Assembly: GCF_014696225.1 (NCBI RefSeq)
Contig: NZ_JACJPV010000010.1
Location: 1 to 64,000, forward strand
Length of the DNA stretch: 64,000 nucleotides
Origin: Anabaena sp. FACHB-1237
Lineage (GTDB): Bacteria; Cyanobacteriota; Cyanobacteriia; Cyanobacteriales; Nostocaceae
Direction: 5' to 3'
Under the pieces are notes generated by a model, which saw only the letters and a list, made by a program, of their open reading frames with translations, was not told where the DNA came from and searched no databases. Of the stretch, positions 34,609-46,331 are shown piece after piece. The translations under genes and the position numbers were made by a program. Every line of letters starts with the position of its first letter. Positions within the stretch are counted from its first letter, which is position 1.

Positions 34609-36027
34609 TTAGGATAGGTTAATGCGATCGCCAAATTCTGAATTATAACCCTCTTCTCCATGTTCACTGATATCTAAACCTTGATCTTCTGCTTGATCTT
34701 GTACTCTTAGACCAATGGTTTTGTCAATGACTTTGAGAATTATCCAAGTACCTGCACCAGCGATAACATAAGCTATGGCGATCGCTGCTAATTCTACAAA
34801 TAACTCGCTAAAATTGCCCTTTAATACACCATTTTTACCCCCAGAGTTCACTGTTAAGTCAGCAAAGATAGCAGTTAACACCGCTCCCAGTGTACCTCCT
34901 ACTCCATGAACAGGGTAAGTATCTAAAGCGTCATCCACTTGTAGTTTATGTTTCAAACTTACCGCATAAAAACAAACAAAGGATGTAATAAGGCCTATCA
35001 AAATTGCCGACAATGGTGTTACAAAACCTGCTGCGGGGGTAATACCTACTAGACCTGCCACTGCCCCCGTAGCAGCACCTACGGCTGTGGGTTTACTCCG
35101 TAAGCTGGCTTCTAAAATTAACCACATTAATGCCCCTGCGGCTGCGGATGTATTAGTATTTACGAAAGCTATTGTAGCCACTGTATTAGCAGCTAAGGCA
35201 CTACCAGCATTAAAACCAAACCAACCAAACCATAATAAACCAGCACCTAAAAGGATAAAAGGGACATTATGGGGAGGACTAAGACGATCTGGATGGTTTT
35301 TACGAGGTCCAAGAACGATCGCTGCTACCAAAGCAGATATCCCAGAACTAATATGTACTACTGTACCACCGGCAAAATCTAACGCGCCTAAACCACCATA
35401 TAATCCCAAAAATCCGCCCTTAGCCCATACCATGTGTGCTAAAGGTGTGTAAATAAAAGTTGACCACAGCAGCACAAACAGACAATAAGCGCGAAAACTC
35501 ATTCTTTCGGCAATAGCGCCAGAAATTAACGCTGGAGTAATAATAGCAAACATGGCTTGATAAATCATGTATGCTTGATGAGGTATTGTGCCAGCATAGG
35601 AAGTGAGTTCAGCGTATTTAGGATCCGCAGCTTTTAAAGCTGTTTCATAGTCCATAGGAGGTAAATAGCCTTGAGTTTCTACCCCCACATTACCAAATAA
35701 CCATTGTATGCCACCAATAATCGGGTTTCCTGGCGCAAAAGACAGACTGTAACCCCATAATATCCAAGTTACTCCCACAATAGCCATTAACACAAAACTC
35801 ATCATCAAAGTGTTAAGGATATTTCTGGATCTGACAAAACCACCATAGAAAAACGCTAATCCTGGTGTCATTAATAACACTAGTGCTGAAGATATTAGCA
35901 TAAATGCTATATCTCCTGTATCTGGTGCTGGAGGTGCTGTTGTGGTTTCGGCTAAAGCATTACCAGTAATTGTACCACATAGTAAAAATAGGGTTAATAA
36001 CCCAATTATCGCTATTTGTTTGATCAC
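34609..36027 (-). CDS. amt: Ammonium transporter (Amt/MEP/Rh family)
   Basis: A 472-residue channel for ammonium uptake. It begins with a cleavable signal-like segment (IGLLTLFLLCGTITGNALAE) and has about eleven helices. Family signatures are TPGLAFFYGGFVRSRN, DFAGGTVVHISSGISALVAA (with the first pore His) and GAGLLWFGWFGFNAGSAL. The C-terminal tail (RVQDQAEDQGLDISEHGEEG) is the part that normally contacts GlnB (PII). Nitrogen control by NtcA is usual for amt genes, but no clear GTA-N8-TAC site was found in the leader by eye. Confidence 0.96.
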   Translation of the reverse strand: MIKQIAIIGLLTLFLLCGTITGNALAETTTAPPAPDTGDIAFMLISSALVLLMTPGLAFFYGGFVRSRNILNTLMMSFVLMAIVGVTWILWGYSLSFAPGNPIIGGIQWLFGNVGVETQGYLPPMDYETALKAADPKYAELTSYAGTIPHQAYMIYQAMFAIITPALISGAIAERMSFRAYCLFVLLWSTFIYTPLAHMVWAKGGFLGLYGGLGALDFAGGTVVHISSGISALVAAIVLGPRKNHPDRLSPPHNVPFILLGAGLLWFGWFGFNAGSALAANTVATIAFVNTNTSAAAGALMWLILEASLRSKPTAVGAATGAVAGLVGITPAAGFVTPLSAILIGLITSFVCFYAVSLKHKLQVDDALDTYPVHGVGGTLGAVLTAIFADLTVNSGGKNGVLKGNFSELFVELAAIAIAYVIAGAGTWIILKVIDKTIGLRVQDQAEDQGLDISEHGEEGYNSEFGDRINLS

Positions 36028-36745
36028 GGTTGTGAATTCCTATAACTAAGTTTACTCGGTCTTCATTGAATACAGTTGGTAATCTTGATGATTTTTTCTG
36101 TACTGAAAGTTACTCAAGTTGAATTATTTGGCAGTAACGTTCACAACAATACCTTTGTTTGGGAAATTTTTCTATCAGATATTGTTTGATTATGAGATAG
36201 CAATCATATTTGATTTGTAAACCTTGAGGGTTTCAGATCCCCGAATTCTCCAAGAATTCGGGGATCTCTGTGTTTAGAAATCAAATAGGAGTCTTAGATA
36301 ACTATTGTGGACATATTGTGAACATAATTATTATCAGTATTTTTAAATAAACTTTTGTTGTATTGGCTACAATTTGTCATCATCTAGGAACTATATAGAT
36401 ATAAACTGCATCCAGCTATGGCCAAACATCGCATCAAAGTATATCATCGGCAGCAGTCAATTATAAGTAAAAGCAATAAAAATCCTGAGAATACCCCAAA
36501 ATATATTTAAAAGTTTTATTCATCAAAAATACTAGTCTAGTATAGGATATAATAATCACCAAGAATTACATGAAAATTTATCATAGTTCTAATGATAATT
36601 CTCAAACAAGAAAATTCAATTTTTCTGTGTCTATCAACCTATTCATCTAGGAAATTTATCGGTAATTCCACATATAAACAAAGTCCAAAATACAACCTAG
36701 ATAATTAAACTTCAAAATGCTTCTACCAAAGAGAATAAATCAACT
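36028..36745. other. Long intergenic region between amt and the RlpA-like gene
   Basis: About 720 bases, very AT-rich. Apart from the hairpin copy at 36235-36267 no gene or conserved element was recognised. It should hold divergent promoters for both flanking genes. Confidence 0.55.
36235..36267. repeat. 33-nt hairpin family, copy 3
   Basis: AGATCCCCGAATTCT pairs with AGAATTCGGGGATCT around CCA; the inner stem differs from the other copies on both sides. Confidence 0.9.
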
Positions 36746-37960
36746 ATGATATTCACTGAATTATGGATAATATGCTGGTATAATCATCTCTTGAGCCAGG
36801 AAAATAAACCTTCACAAAGTTTAACAGTAAAATTATCTCCTAAAGAATTTAAATCTAATTTCACAAATTTAGTTAAGGTTAACAAGCAAGGTTTATTCAT
36901 TCCTCAAACAACTACTCATAGGTTGATAAATACCATCAGCTTTGATAATTTCTGGAACTTGAACTATCAAAATCAAATAGCGCCAGAAAATGCCAGTCTA
37001 TCTTCAGCAAAGGTAACACCAAAACTGAGGATGCAAGAAAATAGATTATGTAAGAATGTACCACAAAATATAGTGTCACAAGCTGATGACCAAAATACTC
37101 ATTTGATGGGTTTAGTAAATTTCAGCACAGCAAAGTTAGTCAAGTTAGATGTATCACCTGTTAACATACAGCGATCGCTGGAAAATTTCTTTAACGTCAT
37201 TCATAACCCTATAGAAAGGACAGATAGTTATAATTATCAGCCAGTATTAATAGTTAAAGACGATAAAAATACATATCAAATTTGGGTAAAAAATACCTTT
37301 GTCGCTACAATACCAGATTACATTACAGCTAAATACTTAAAAAACAAATTAGAAAAACTAGTTGGTATCCCCGACTTATACACAGAAGAAATAAAACCTG
37401 GATTAGTCAATAATATTCCATCTATCTTAATCGGTACAAGATTATTATTTGCTATTGAACCACAAATATCAAATCAACTTCATCGCAATGGAGATATTTT
37501 AGCTATTGAATGGACTAATAACCTTCGAGTAGCTTTAAATACTAAACCATTAAGCCTCGTGGAAGGACAAATAGCAATGTATGGATTAACACCTTCATCC
37601 ACAAAATTCCGAGGTTTAGCATCTTGGTACGGAGCAAAGTTTGACGGAAAAATTACCGCCAATGGTGAGATATATGATCAAGATCAGTTAACTGTAGCCC
37701 ATCGCAGTTTACCCTTTAACACTTATTTAAAAGTTACTAATTTAAACAGTGGCAAATCAGTAATTGTACGGGTTAATGATCGGGGTCCTTATATATCAAC
37801 AAGAACTTTAGACTTATCAAATAAAGCAGCTAAATGTATTAATAGTAAGAATGCTGGCGTTGTATCCTATGAAGCGGTTATTTTAAGACCTGATGGACAA
37901 AAAATCACATTTAAGCCATTTACATTAGAAGATGAAGACATGGCTAATGATGTATTTTAA
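36746..37960 (+). CDS. RlpA-like septal ring lytic transglycosylase family protein
   Basis: A 404-residue protein. The C-terminal 100 residues are a double-psi beta-barrel of the RlpA type: RGLASWYGAKFDGKITANGE (near residue 291), LTVAHRSLPFNTYLKVTNL, VIVRVNDRGPY (with the catalytic Asp) and LDLSNKAAKCI. It may cleave or bind peptidoglycan glycan strands at septa. A central region (about 165-290) resembles the domain found in other cyanobacterial RlpA proteins. The N-terminus (MIFTELWIICWYNHLLSQEN) lacks a convincing signal peptide, although this family is exported, so the true start may be elsewhere or the signal may have been lost. Confidence 0.82.
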   Translation: MIFTELWIICWYNHLLSQENKPSQSLTVKLSPKEFKSNFTNLVKVNKQGLFIPQTTTHRLINTISFDNFWNLNYQNQIAPENASLSSAKVTPKLRMQENRLCKNVPQNIVSQADDQNTHLMGLVNFSTAKLVKLDVSPVNIQRSLENFFNVIHNPIERTDSYNYQPVLIVKDDKNTYQIWVKNTFVATIPDYITAKYLKNKLEKLVGIPDLYTEEIKPGLVNNIPSILIGTRLLFAIEPQISNQLHRNGDILAIEWTNNLRVALNTKPLSLVEGQIAMYGLTPSSTKFRGLASWYGAKFDGKITANGEIYDQDQLTVAHRSLPFNTYLKVTNLNSGKSVIVRVNDRGPYISTRTLDLSNKAAKCINSKNAGVVSYEAVILRPDGQKITFKPFTLEDEDMANDVF

Positions 37961-37998
37961 GAGTGAAATTTTTCAGTGGGTAAAGTAGTGACAAGTCG

Positions 37999-38132
37999 GG
38001 TGTTGCTGAATTAGGGTATGATATTTATTTCCCGTATATTTCGCGTATCAGCGAAGAGAATCACGAAAGTGCGTTAGACGCAAAGCTTCAAATTTTGAAT
38101 TTCTCAATTTCATACCTGAGTTCAGCAATGCC
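37999..38132 (+). repeat. MITE family 3 (134 bp, 8-bp target duplication)
   Basis: ACAAGTCG is duplicated at 37991-37998 and 38133-38140. Inverted ends of about 23 bp start GGTGTTGCTGAATTAGGG on the left and end GAGTTCAGCAATGCC on the right. It has no coding capacity. Confidence 0.9.
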
Positions 38133-38162
38133 ACAAGTCGCAAATTATCTTAATAGTTTACC

Positions 38163-38939
38163 CTAACGATGGGGAAACTTACCTTCGCGTACTTCCAGAG
38201 CATAATTTGCCACTGCTTCCGTAATAGTTTCTCGTAAATTAGTATAAACTTTAGCAAAAGGTGGTTGACGTTGAGAAAGACCCAAAACGTCAGAAGTGAC
38301 TAATACTTGACCATCACAATGAGAACCTGCACCAATACCGATAGTAGGGATACGGAGTTGTTGAGTAATATGTTTAGCTAATTCTGCGGGAATATGTTCT
38401 AAAACTAAGGCAAAAACACCAGCTTGTTCAAGAGCGATCGCTTCTTGTAAAATACGTTCGCCATCCTCCTGAGATTTACCTTGTTGACGTAAACCCAACT
38501 GATGAATAGACTGAGGAGTTAAACCTACATGACCCATAACGGGAATACCCGATTGTACCAAACGAGTAATAGTTTTCACCATAGCGGGATAACCACCTTC
38601 TAATTTTACCGCTTGCGCTCCTGTTTCCTTGAGAACACGGCCAGCAGAGTGCATAGCTTGGCCAATACTTTCTTGATAACTGAGGAAAGGTAGGTCAACC
38701 ACAATTAAAGCATTTTTCACACCACGACGGACAGCCTTAGCATGGTGGATCATTTCATCTAAGGTGATAGGTAAAGTAGTGTCATAGCCTAAAATTACTG
38801 AGAGAGAATCACCTACTAGGATAAAGTCTACACCGGCCAAATCTAAAAGTTGAGCGATCGCAAAATCCCAAGCAGTCAAGGCCACGATAGCACGGCCTTG
38901 TTGTTTCCACTGAATTAACTGCTGGGTAGTAACTGGCAT
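38163..38939 (-). CDS. panB: 3-methyl-2-oxobutanoate hydroxymethyltransferase
   Basis: A 258-residue enzyme, first step of pantothenate (vitamin B5) synthesis. It transfers a hydroxymethyl group from methylene-tetrahydrofolate to alpha-ketoisovalerate. Signatures: [20 protein letters not shown], the metal-binding [26 protein letters not shown], and [17 protein letters not shown]. The ATG is preceded directly by a heptad array (TTACCAA repeats), so no Shine-Dalgarno sequence is visible; initiation may rely on the AT-rich leader. panC is not in the window. Confidence 0.97.
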   Translation of the reverse strand: MPVTTQQLIQWKQQGRAIVALTAWDFAIAQLLDLAGVDFILVGDSLSVILGYDTTLPITLDEMIHHAKAVRRGVKNALIVVDLPFLSYQESIGQAMHSAGRVLKETGAQAVKLEGGYPAMVKTITRLVQSGIPVMGHVGLTPQSIHQLGLRQQGKSQEDGERILQEAIALEQAGVFALVLEHIPAELAKHITQQLRIPTIGIGAGSHCDGQVLVTSDVLGLSQRQPPFAKVYTNLRETITEAVANYALEVREGKFPHR

Positions 38940-38944
38940 AATTA

Positions 38945-38972
38945 TTGGTAATTGGTAATTGGTAATTGGTAA
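38945..38972. repeat. Heptad array TTGGTAA (4 units) at the panB start
   Basis: Four perfect 7-bp units five bases upstream of the panB start codon on the minus strand. Confidence 0.93.
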
Positions 38973-39212
38973 TAAGCCAAGTTGCTAGTTATAGACAAAC
39001 GGGATCGCTATTAACTTTGTCCATTAAGCGTAATTGTTAGTGCTTTTAGGGATAAAGTAGCGATGGTGATGGTAGCTATGGAGTCGACTACTAACGCTAC
39101 ATGGGATCACAATGACTGTATTGTATTCATGACATTAGCGGCAAATTTCAGGTATTAGTGTACCATACTCTGCTCGCAGAGTTGACTACACATTGAGTTA
39201 TTCTTCCTCTGG

Positions 39213-39256
39213 AGGTACTCAAATCCTGTTAACAACAGGATTTGAGTACCTTTTTC
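39213..39256 (+). terminator. Near-perfect 18-bp hairpin with T tract
   Basis: AGGTACTCAAATCCTGTT pairs perfectly with its complement across a 3-base loop and is followed by TTTTT. No plus-strand protein gene precedes it (panB reads leftward from 38939). It may end an unannotated small RNA or, read from the other strand, follow apcF, although an A tract then lies upstream of it. Bases 38973-39212 show nothing else. Confidence 0.75.
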
Positions 39257-39421
39257 GCCGTCAAACTCGCATTTCCAAATTCAATACACAACATCTTATT
39301 AAAAAAAAGTAAACGCACCTTGTCAATTAAGTCAAAGTGCGATTATAACTTACATTGGTTCCATAAAATCGTATTGTGTTTATGTACAATATAAACTTTG
39401 ATGCTTAAACGCTAAGACCAA

Positions 39422-39931
39422 TTAAACATTTTTCTCGCTAATTTCACGAGTGATATAGTCAAAAGGTTCATCAACAAAAGCAGTATTGCTAATACCAGCA
39501 GTAGCAATTTTTTCTTTAGCAATATCCTTCATAATCTGGATACCACGCACTGTAGAACCAATAGGTACACCTAAAGAATTATAGGTTTCTCTTAATCCAT
39601 CAAGTACACGCTCATCTAAGATATTCATGTTACCAGCAACGAGGGCATAAGTAGCATAACGCAAATAATAGTCCATATCCCGTAAACAAGCAGCATAGCG
39701 GCGGGTAGTATAAGCATTTCCACCGGGACGAATCAATTCTGGTAGTTCATCAAACAGTTGAGAACCAGACTGTTTAACAATAGCGGCTGCATTAGCATTA
39801 ATAACTGATGCTGCTTGGATTCTATCTGTACCACTTTCAAAGTAGGATTTAAGACTATCAATGGCATTACGGTCAAAATATTTCCCAGCAATGTCATAAT
39901 TCTTAATTAAAGTTGTCACTGCATCACGCAT
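39422..39931 (-). CDS. apcF: Allophycocyanin beta-18 subunit
   Basis: A 169-residue phycobiliprotein (MRDAVTTLIKNYDIAGKYFD). The phycocyanobilin is attached at Cys82 in RRYAACLRDMDYYLRYATYA, with the conserved Asn72 nearby. ApcF replaces an ApcB subunit in the phycobilisome core, in the trimer that contains the ApcE linker and funnels energy to photosystem II. Length and sequence distinguish it from ApcB, which is 161 residues. It is a single gene, divergent from glnA across a 367-base gap. Confidence 0.95.
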   Translation of the reverse strand: MRDAVTTLIKNYDIAGKYFDRNAIDSLKSYFESGTDRIQAASVINANAAAIVKQSGSQLFDELPELIRPGGNAYTTRRYAACLRDMDYYLRYATYALVAGNMNILDERVLDGLRETYNSLGVPIGSTVRGIQIMKDIAKEKIATAGISNTAFVDEPFDYITREISEKNV

Positions 39932-40153
39932 TCTTTGTTTCTCCCAATCGTTGCAATTTATGGTTTGATATTAATTTGGTTATAGTTATGTACCAGTAAA
40001 TTTTTGTGCTATTTGCATAAAATGAGTACGGCACAACACTATCCATAATCACTACTTAAGGATTTTATGCCAAAGTTGACAACTGTGAGATTAACTTTCT
40101 TGTTGTATACAGTTTGAAAAAAAAGTTAATATAACCTGTAATCCAGGTAATTC

Positions 40154-40196
40154 GTAACAATCATTACAAACTTATGGTAAGTTAAGAATTTAGGAT
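40154..40196 (+). promoter_or_regulatory. NtcA-activated promoter of glnA
   Basis: The perfect NtcA box GTAACAATCATTAC (GTA-N8-TAC, 40154-40167) is followed 23 bases later by TAGGAT (TAN3T). This is the canonical class II NtcA promoter spacing, with the start of transcription about 95 bases before the glnA ATG. Confidence 0.9.
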
Positions 40197-40298
40197 ATTT
40201 CAGATGGTGTGTCACAGCTTAGAGTTGGTGAAAAAGTTAAACGGTTAATATCCTTTAACCAATTGTGTTAGTTTAGTTCGGCTAGGTAAGGAGTAAAC

Positions 40299-41717
40299 AT
40301 GGCAACCGCACAAGATGTCTTAAAAAGAATTAGAGACGAAAAAATTCAGATGATCGATCTGAAGTTCATTGATACACCCGGTACATGGCAACATTTGACA
40401 GTGTACTATGATCAAATTGATGAAAGCTCTTTTACTAGTGGTGTACCTTTTGACGGTTCTAGTATTCGCGGTTGGAAGGGTATTGAAGAGTCTGATATGA
40501 CTATGGTTCTCGATCCTAACACTGCTTGGATCGATCCTTTCATGAAAGAACCTACTCTAAGTATTATTTGTAGCATTAAAGAACCACGCACAGGTGAATG
40601 GTATAATCGTTGTCCTCGTGTAATTGCCCAAAAAGCTATAGACTATCTCGCTTCTACAGGTTTAGGGGATACAGCTTACTTTGGTCCAGAGGCAGAATTT
40701 TTCATCTTTGATGATGTGCGTTATGATCAAACCGCCAATGAAGGCTATTATCACTTAGATTCTGTGGAAGGACGTTGGAATACTGGTAGAAAGGAAGAAA
40801 AAGGTAACTTAGGTTACAAAACTCGCTTTAAGGAAGGTTATTTCCCTGTTCCTCCTACTGATACTTTCCAAGATATTCGCACAGAAATGTTGTTAACCAT
40901 GGCCGCTTGTGGTGTACCTATTGAAAAACAACACCATGAAGTTGCTACTGGTGGCCAGTGCGAGTTAGGTTTCCGCTTTGGTAAGCTAATTGAAGCTGCT
41001 GACTGGTTAATGACTTACAAGTATGTCATCAAAAACGTAGCGAGAAAATACGGCAAAACCGTCACCTTCATGCCTAAACCCATTTTCGGAGATAATGGTT
41101 CTGGTATGCACTGTCACCAGTCCATTTGGAATAAGGGACAACCTTTATTTGCTGGTGATAAGTATGCTGGCATGAGCGAAATGGGCTTATATTACATTGG
41201 TGGTATTCTCAAACACGCTCCTGCTTTGCTAGGTATTACAAATCCTACAACTAATTCTTACAAACGCCTTGTCCCTGGTTATGAAGCTCCCGTAAACTTG
41301 GCTTATTCTCAAGGAAACCGCTCTGCTTCCGTACGTATTCCGCTTACTGGCGATAATCCTAAAGCTAAACGTTTAGAGTTCCGCTGTCCAGATGCTACTT
41401 CTAACCCATATTTAGCATTTGCGGCTATGTTATGCGCTGGTATTGATGGCATCAAGAATAAGATCCATCCTGGTGAACCCTTAGATAAGAATATCTATGA
41501 ATTGTCTCCGGAAGAATTATCTAAAATTCCTTCTACTCCTGGTTCTTTAGAATTAGCTTTAGAAGCACTAGAAAATGATCATGCGTTCTTAACCGAAACA
41601 GGCGTATTTACTGAAGATTTCATTAGAAATTGGATTGACTACAAAATTGCCAACGAAGTTAAGCAAATGCAATTACGTCCACATCCTTATGAGTTCTTCC
41701 TGTATTACGACTGTTAA
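40299..41717 (+). CDS. glnA: Glutamine synthetase, type I
   Basis: A 472-residue enzyme that joins ammonium and glutamate with ATP, the entry point of nitrogen into metabolism. Signatures: [19 protein letters not shown], the metal-site EAEFF in [13 protein letters not shown], the ATP region [16 protein letters not shown], and [20 protein letters not shown]. The adenylylation-region tyrosine is of little use in cyanobacteria, where activity is controlled by inactivating factors; the gene for one (gifA) lies directly downstream in opposite orientation. Transcription is NtcA-activated from the site at 40154. AAGGAG lies at good spacing before the ATG. Confidence 0.98.
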   Translation: MATAQDVLKRIRDEKIQMIDLKFIDTPGTWQHLTVYYDQIDESSFTSGVPFDGSSIRGWKGIEESDMTMVLDPNTAWIDPFMKEPTLSIICSIKEPRTGEWYNRCPRVIAQKAIDYLASTGLGDTAYFGPEAEFFIFDDVRYDQTANEGYYHLDSVEGRWNTGRKEEKGNLGYKTRFKEGYFPVPPTDTFQDIRTEMLLTMAACGVPIEKQHHEVATGGQCELGFRFGKLIEAADWLMTYKYVIKNVARKYGKTVTFMPKPIFGDNGSGMHCHQSIWNKGQPLFAGDKYAGMSEMGLYYIGGILKHAPALLGITNPTTNSYKRLVPGYEAPVNLAYSQGNRSASVRIPLTGDNPKAKRLEFRCPDATSNPYLAFAAMLCAGIDGIKNKIHPGEPLDKNIYELSPEELSKIPSTPGSLELALEALENDHAFLTETGVFTEDFIRNWIDYKIANEVKQMQLRPHPYEFFLYYDC

Positions 41718-41743
41718 TAGTTAGGTGACAGGTTATGGGTTAC

Positions 41744-41832
<89 letters not shown>

Positions 41833-41836
41833 CTAT

Positions 41837-42037
41837 TTAGCTCATTGCTACATGACTAGACTCGTAAATACTTTGAATGCTGGGATTTATTTTGCCTTGT
41901 ATGGGACTCCAATACTGGGCTATTTCTTTGTGGAGTCCAAATTCTTGACCTGTACGCATCAACATTGACTGCTCGCGCTTTTTTATGTCTTGGTGTTGCA
42001 CTACCATAGATGTACGAATTCTTTCTTGAATATTCAT
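41837..42037 (-). CDS. gifA: Glutamine synthetase inactivating factor IF7
   Basis: A 66-residue, basic, probably disordered protein (MNIQERIRTSMVVQHQDIKK). It matches IF7-type inhibitors in length, charge and the C-terminal segment EFGLHKEIAQYWSPIQGKIN. It binds glutamine synthetase when nitrogen is plentiful and blocks it. The position, convergent with glnA, is the one I recall from Anabaena. Its promoter carries an NtcA box over the -35 region, fitting repression by NtcA under nitrogen shortage. AAGGTGAG precedes the ATG. Confidence 0.93.
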   Translation of the reverse strand: MNIQERIRTSMVVQHQDIKKREQSMLMRTGQEFGLHKEIAQYWSPIQGKINPSIQSIYESSHVAMS

Positions 42038-42095
42038 AATCTCACCTTCTTGGTACTAGCTGGGTGATGGAAAATTGATTGTTAATCAGCTTTTC

Positions 42096-42133
42096 ACATA
42101 TACAATAACAAAAAAAACTGTAGCGTCAACTAC
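42096..42133 (-). promoter_or_regulatory. NtcA-repressed promoter of gifA
   Basis: The minus strand has GTAGTTGACGCTAC (GTA-N8-TAC, 42120-42133). Inside it TTGACG serves as the -35 box, with TATTGT about 16 bases on as a likely -10. NtcA bound here would block polymerase. Confidence 0.85.
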
Positions 42134-42165
42134 AAAATGGGTTTTCTTAACAAAAATTAATATTC

Positions 42166-42198
42166 AGATCCCCGACTTCTTTGAGAAGTCGGGGATCT
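42166..42198. repeat. 33-nt hairpin family, copy 4
   Basis: AGATCCCCGACTTCT pairs with AGAAGTCGGGGATCT around TTG; CCCCG variant. It follows the 3' end of the minus-strand dehydrogenase gene, so it may end its transcript. Confidence 0.9.
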
Positions 42199-42218
42199 AT
42201 ATCTATATTTAATCTAAT

Positions 42219-43265
42219 CTAGGGATATATTAAGATTTTATAAGTTTCCGAGGTAGGGGCGATCGCTTGATTTACAGCTTGTGATAAATCTTGAAGAGAA
42301 TAGCGATCGCTAATTAAAGCATTAACATCTATTCGACGATTAAATACAATATCGGCTGCTAGACTTTGTAAACGATAGGATGAGCTATAACTGCCCATTA
42401 AATCTATTTCTCGACGGTAGAGTATATTAGGATTGATGGGTATTTCCACTTCATCAGGAAATTCCGCGAAAAACAGAATTTTACCACCTTTGCGAGTACA
42501 ATCTAAGGCTTGGAAAAAGGCTTTATCGCTGGGTACTGCTAATAACGTCACATCAACACCCATGCCATCAGTTAATGCGTGAATTTTTGTGGTTAATTCG
42601 GTATCACGAGCATCAAAGGCCGCCTCTGCTCCTACATTTAATGCTTTTTCAATACGCGAGGGAATTAAATCTGTAGCGATCGCTTTTGCACCAAAATATT
42701 TTACCAGCATAATAAACATTAACCCAATTGGACCTGCACCGGTAACTAATACCGTCTGTCCAGGAACAATATTCGCTTTTTTGACAGCTTTTAAACAGCA
42801 ATTAGTTGGTTCAACAAAACTAGCTTCTTCAAAAGTGATATGATTAGGGATAGGGATTAAACCGCCATTTTGCACAATATGGCCGGGTACTTTCACATAT
42901 TCCGCAAAACCTCCCCCACTAGGGTTAAAACCTGCGGTAGTGGAAATATTTTTATAAACATCACACATAGAAAAATTATCATTGAGACAGTAAGCACAAC
43001 GCATACATGGGATATGGTGCATTACAGCCACTCTTTGTCCTACTTGCCATTTTCGCACATTAGAACCCACTGCGGCGATAGTTCCCGCAGTTTCATGGCC
43101 AAAAATACGGGGAGGTTCATATAAAGGATAGCGAATTTTTTTAATATCAGATTGACATAACCCAACTACGCGCACTTGTACGAGAACTTCATCAGCTTCT
43201 AGAGTAGGAATAGGAAGCTCTTCGTAGGATAATTGATTTACACCTCTAAATACCTGTGCTTTCAT
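42219..43265 (-). CDS. Zinc-dependent alcohol/polyol dehydrogenase (MDR family)
   Basis: A 348-residue medium-chain dehydrogenase. Catalytic zinc ligands lie in GLCQSDIKK (Cys37) and FGHETAG (His and Glu near 56-57). The structural zinc site is C-x2-C-x2-C-x7-C in PCMRCAYCLNDNFSMC near residues 87-101. The NAD(P)-binding glycine motif is VTGAGPIGLMFIML near residue 170, followed by AIATDLIPSRIEKA, which suggests NAD(H) preference. Relatives include sorbitol, threonine and galactitol dehydrogenases; the substrate cannot be named. A single gene, convergent with no obvious partner. Confidence 0.87.
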   Translation of the reverse strand: MKAQVFRGVNQLSYEELPIPTLEADEVLVQVRVVGLCQSDIKKIRYPLYEPPRIFGHETAGTIAAVGSNVRKWQVGQRVAVMHHIPCMRCAYCLNDNFSMCDVYKNISTTAGFNPSGGGFAEYVKVPGHIVQNGGLIPIPNHITFEEASFVEPTNCCLKAVKKANIVPGQTVLVTGAGPIGLMFIMLVKYFGAKAIATDLIPSRIEKALNVGAEAAFDARDTELTTKIHALTDGMGVDVTLLAVPSDKAFFQALDCTRKGGKILFFAEFPDEVEIPINPNILYRREIDLMGSYSSSYRLQSLAADIVFNRRIDVNALISDRYSLQDLSQAVNQAIAPTSETYKILIYP

Positions 43266-43351
43266 CTGATTTTTACCTAATTTTATTTTAATTACAACAA
43301 TATTAATATATTCTCAGATCGTTGATTTTTAAGATCATTAATATTAGTAAT

Positions 43352-43379
43352 GTAGGGGTAATTCATGAATTACCCCTAG
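43352..43379. repeat. Palindromic repeat around AATTCATGAATT, copy 2
   Basis: AGGGGTAATTCATGAATTACCCCT is a perfect palindrome in which the outer bases differ from the 10319 and 52381 copies on both arms. Confidence 0.8.
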
Positions 43380-43458
43380 TAATTTTTCAATTTTCTCTAT
43401 TCATAGTTGATAATGATAACGGAAAATGAATACCGAAAATTAATAAGGATTTAAAATT

Positions 43459-44517
43459 ATGGGTAATGTCAAACCTTTAGCAGTGGGAATTGTGGGCGCG
43501 TCGGGTTATGGCGGTGTACAATTAATACGTCTTTTAATGGATCATCCAAAAGTAGAAGTTGTTTATTTAGGGGGTGAAAGTAGCGCCGGTAAGTCTTTTC
43601 ATGATCTCTATCCTCATTTAACTGATATAGTTGATTTACCTATAGAAGCTGTAGATACAGATGTTATTGCTAGTCGCTGTGAAGCAGTATTTTTATCTTT
43701 ACCTAATGGTTTAGCTTGTGATATAGCACCTAAATTAATCGCTAAAGGTTGTAAAGTTTTAGATTTAAGCGCAGACTATCGTTTTACTAATTTAGCAACT
43801 TATACTAGTTGGTATGGTACATCCAGAACTGATACAGACATAGCAGAACAAGCAGTTTACGGTCTACCAGAATTATACCGCGATCGCATAGCTGAATCTC
43901 ATCTTATTGGTTGTCCTGGTTGTTATCCTACGGCCAGTTTATTAGCTTTATCTCCTTTACTTAAACAAGGTTTAATTGTACCAGAAACGGCCATTATTGA
44001 CGCTAAATCAGGCACTTCTGGGGGAGGTAGACAAGCTAAAGTAAATTTATTATTAGCAGAAGCCGATAATTCCTTAGCAGCTTATAATGTTGCGCGTCAT
44101 CGTCACACACCGGAAATAGAACAAATTTGTAGTGAATTAGCAGGACACGAAGTAACTGTACAATTCACACCACATTTAATTCCGATGGTGAGAGGTATTT
44201 TATCTACTGTTTACGCTACTATGAGAGATCCTGGTTTAGTACGAGATGATTTAATTACCATATATAAGGCTTTTTATCGTAACTCACCTTGGATAAAGGT
44301 TTGTGAAAGTGGAGTTTATCCCCAAACAAAGTGGGCTTGTGGTAGCAACAACTGTTATATAGGGATAGAAGTTGATCCTCGTACTAGAAGAGTGATAGTT
44401 ATGTCCGCAATAGATAACCTCATTAAAGGACAAGCTGGACAAGCTATACAATGTTTAAATATTATGATGGGTTGGGATGAAACGTTAGGATTACCTAAAG
44501 TGGGATTTTATCCCTAG
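43459..44517 (+). CDS. argC: N-acetyl-gamma-glutamyl-phosphate reductase
   Basis: A 352-residue enzyme, third step of arginine synthesis, reducing N-acetylglutamyl phosphate to the semialdehyde with NADPH. The Rossmann motif [18 protein letters not shown] is at the N-terminus. The active-site cysteine lies in [10 protein letters not shown] near residue 155, and [10 protein letters not shown] and [15 protein letters not shown] are family signatures. AAGGAT lies before the ATG. It is not clustered with argJ or argB. Confidence 0.97.
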   Translation: MGNVKPLAVGIVGASGYGGVQLIRLLMDHPKVEVVYLGGESSAGKSFHDLYPHLTDIVDLPIEAVDTDVIASRCEAVFLSLPNGLACDIAPKLIAKGCKVLDLSADYRFTNLATYTSWYGTSRTDTDIAEQAVYGLPELYRDRIAESHLIGCPGCYPTASLLALSPLLKQGLIVPETAIIDAKSGTSGGGRQAKVNLLLAEADNSLAAYNVARHRHTPEIEQICSELAGHEVTVQFTPHLIPMVRGILSTVYATMRDPGLVRDDLITIYKAFYRNSPWIKVCESGVYPQTKWACGSNNCYIGIEVDPRTRRVIVMSAIDNLIKGQAGQAIQCLNIMMGWDETLGLPKVGFYP

Positions 44518-44715
44518 CAGTAGGTTGGGTTGTTCGCGTCAGCGTTGCGGAGCAATGGAACACAACCCAACATTTTCATTTAATAAAATCTTAAAAATTA
44601 GGTAATAACCCAAGTTGCTAGTTAAGAATAGGTGACAGATGACAGTGAAGATACGGAGCAGGGAGCAGGAAGCAGCGAGAAAATTCTCACTCCGCACTCC
44701 GCACTTCGCACCCTC

Positions 44716-46331
<1,616 letters not shown>

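Noticed and set aside
42038..42119. Glutamine riboswitch in the gifA leader
   Set aside because: The leader is short, AT-rich and does not show the conserved glnA-motif bases I would expect; NtcA control explains the promoter.
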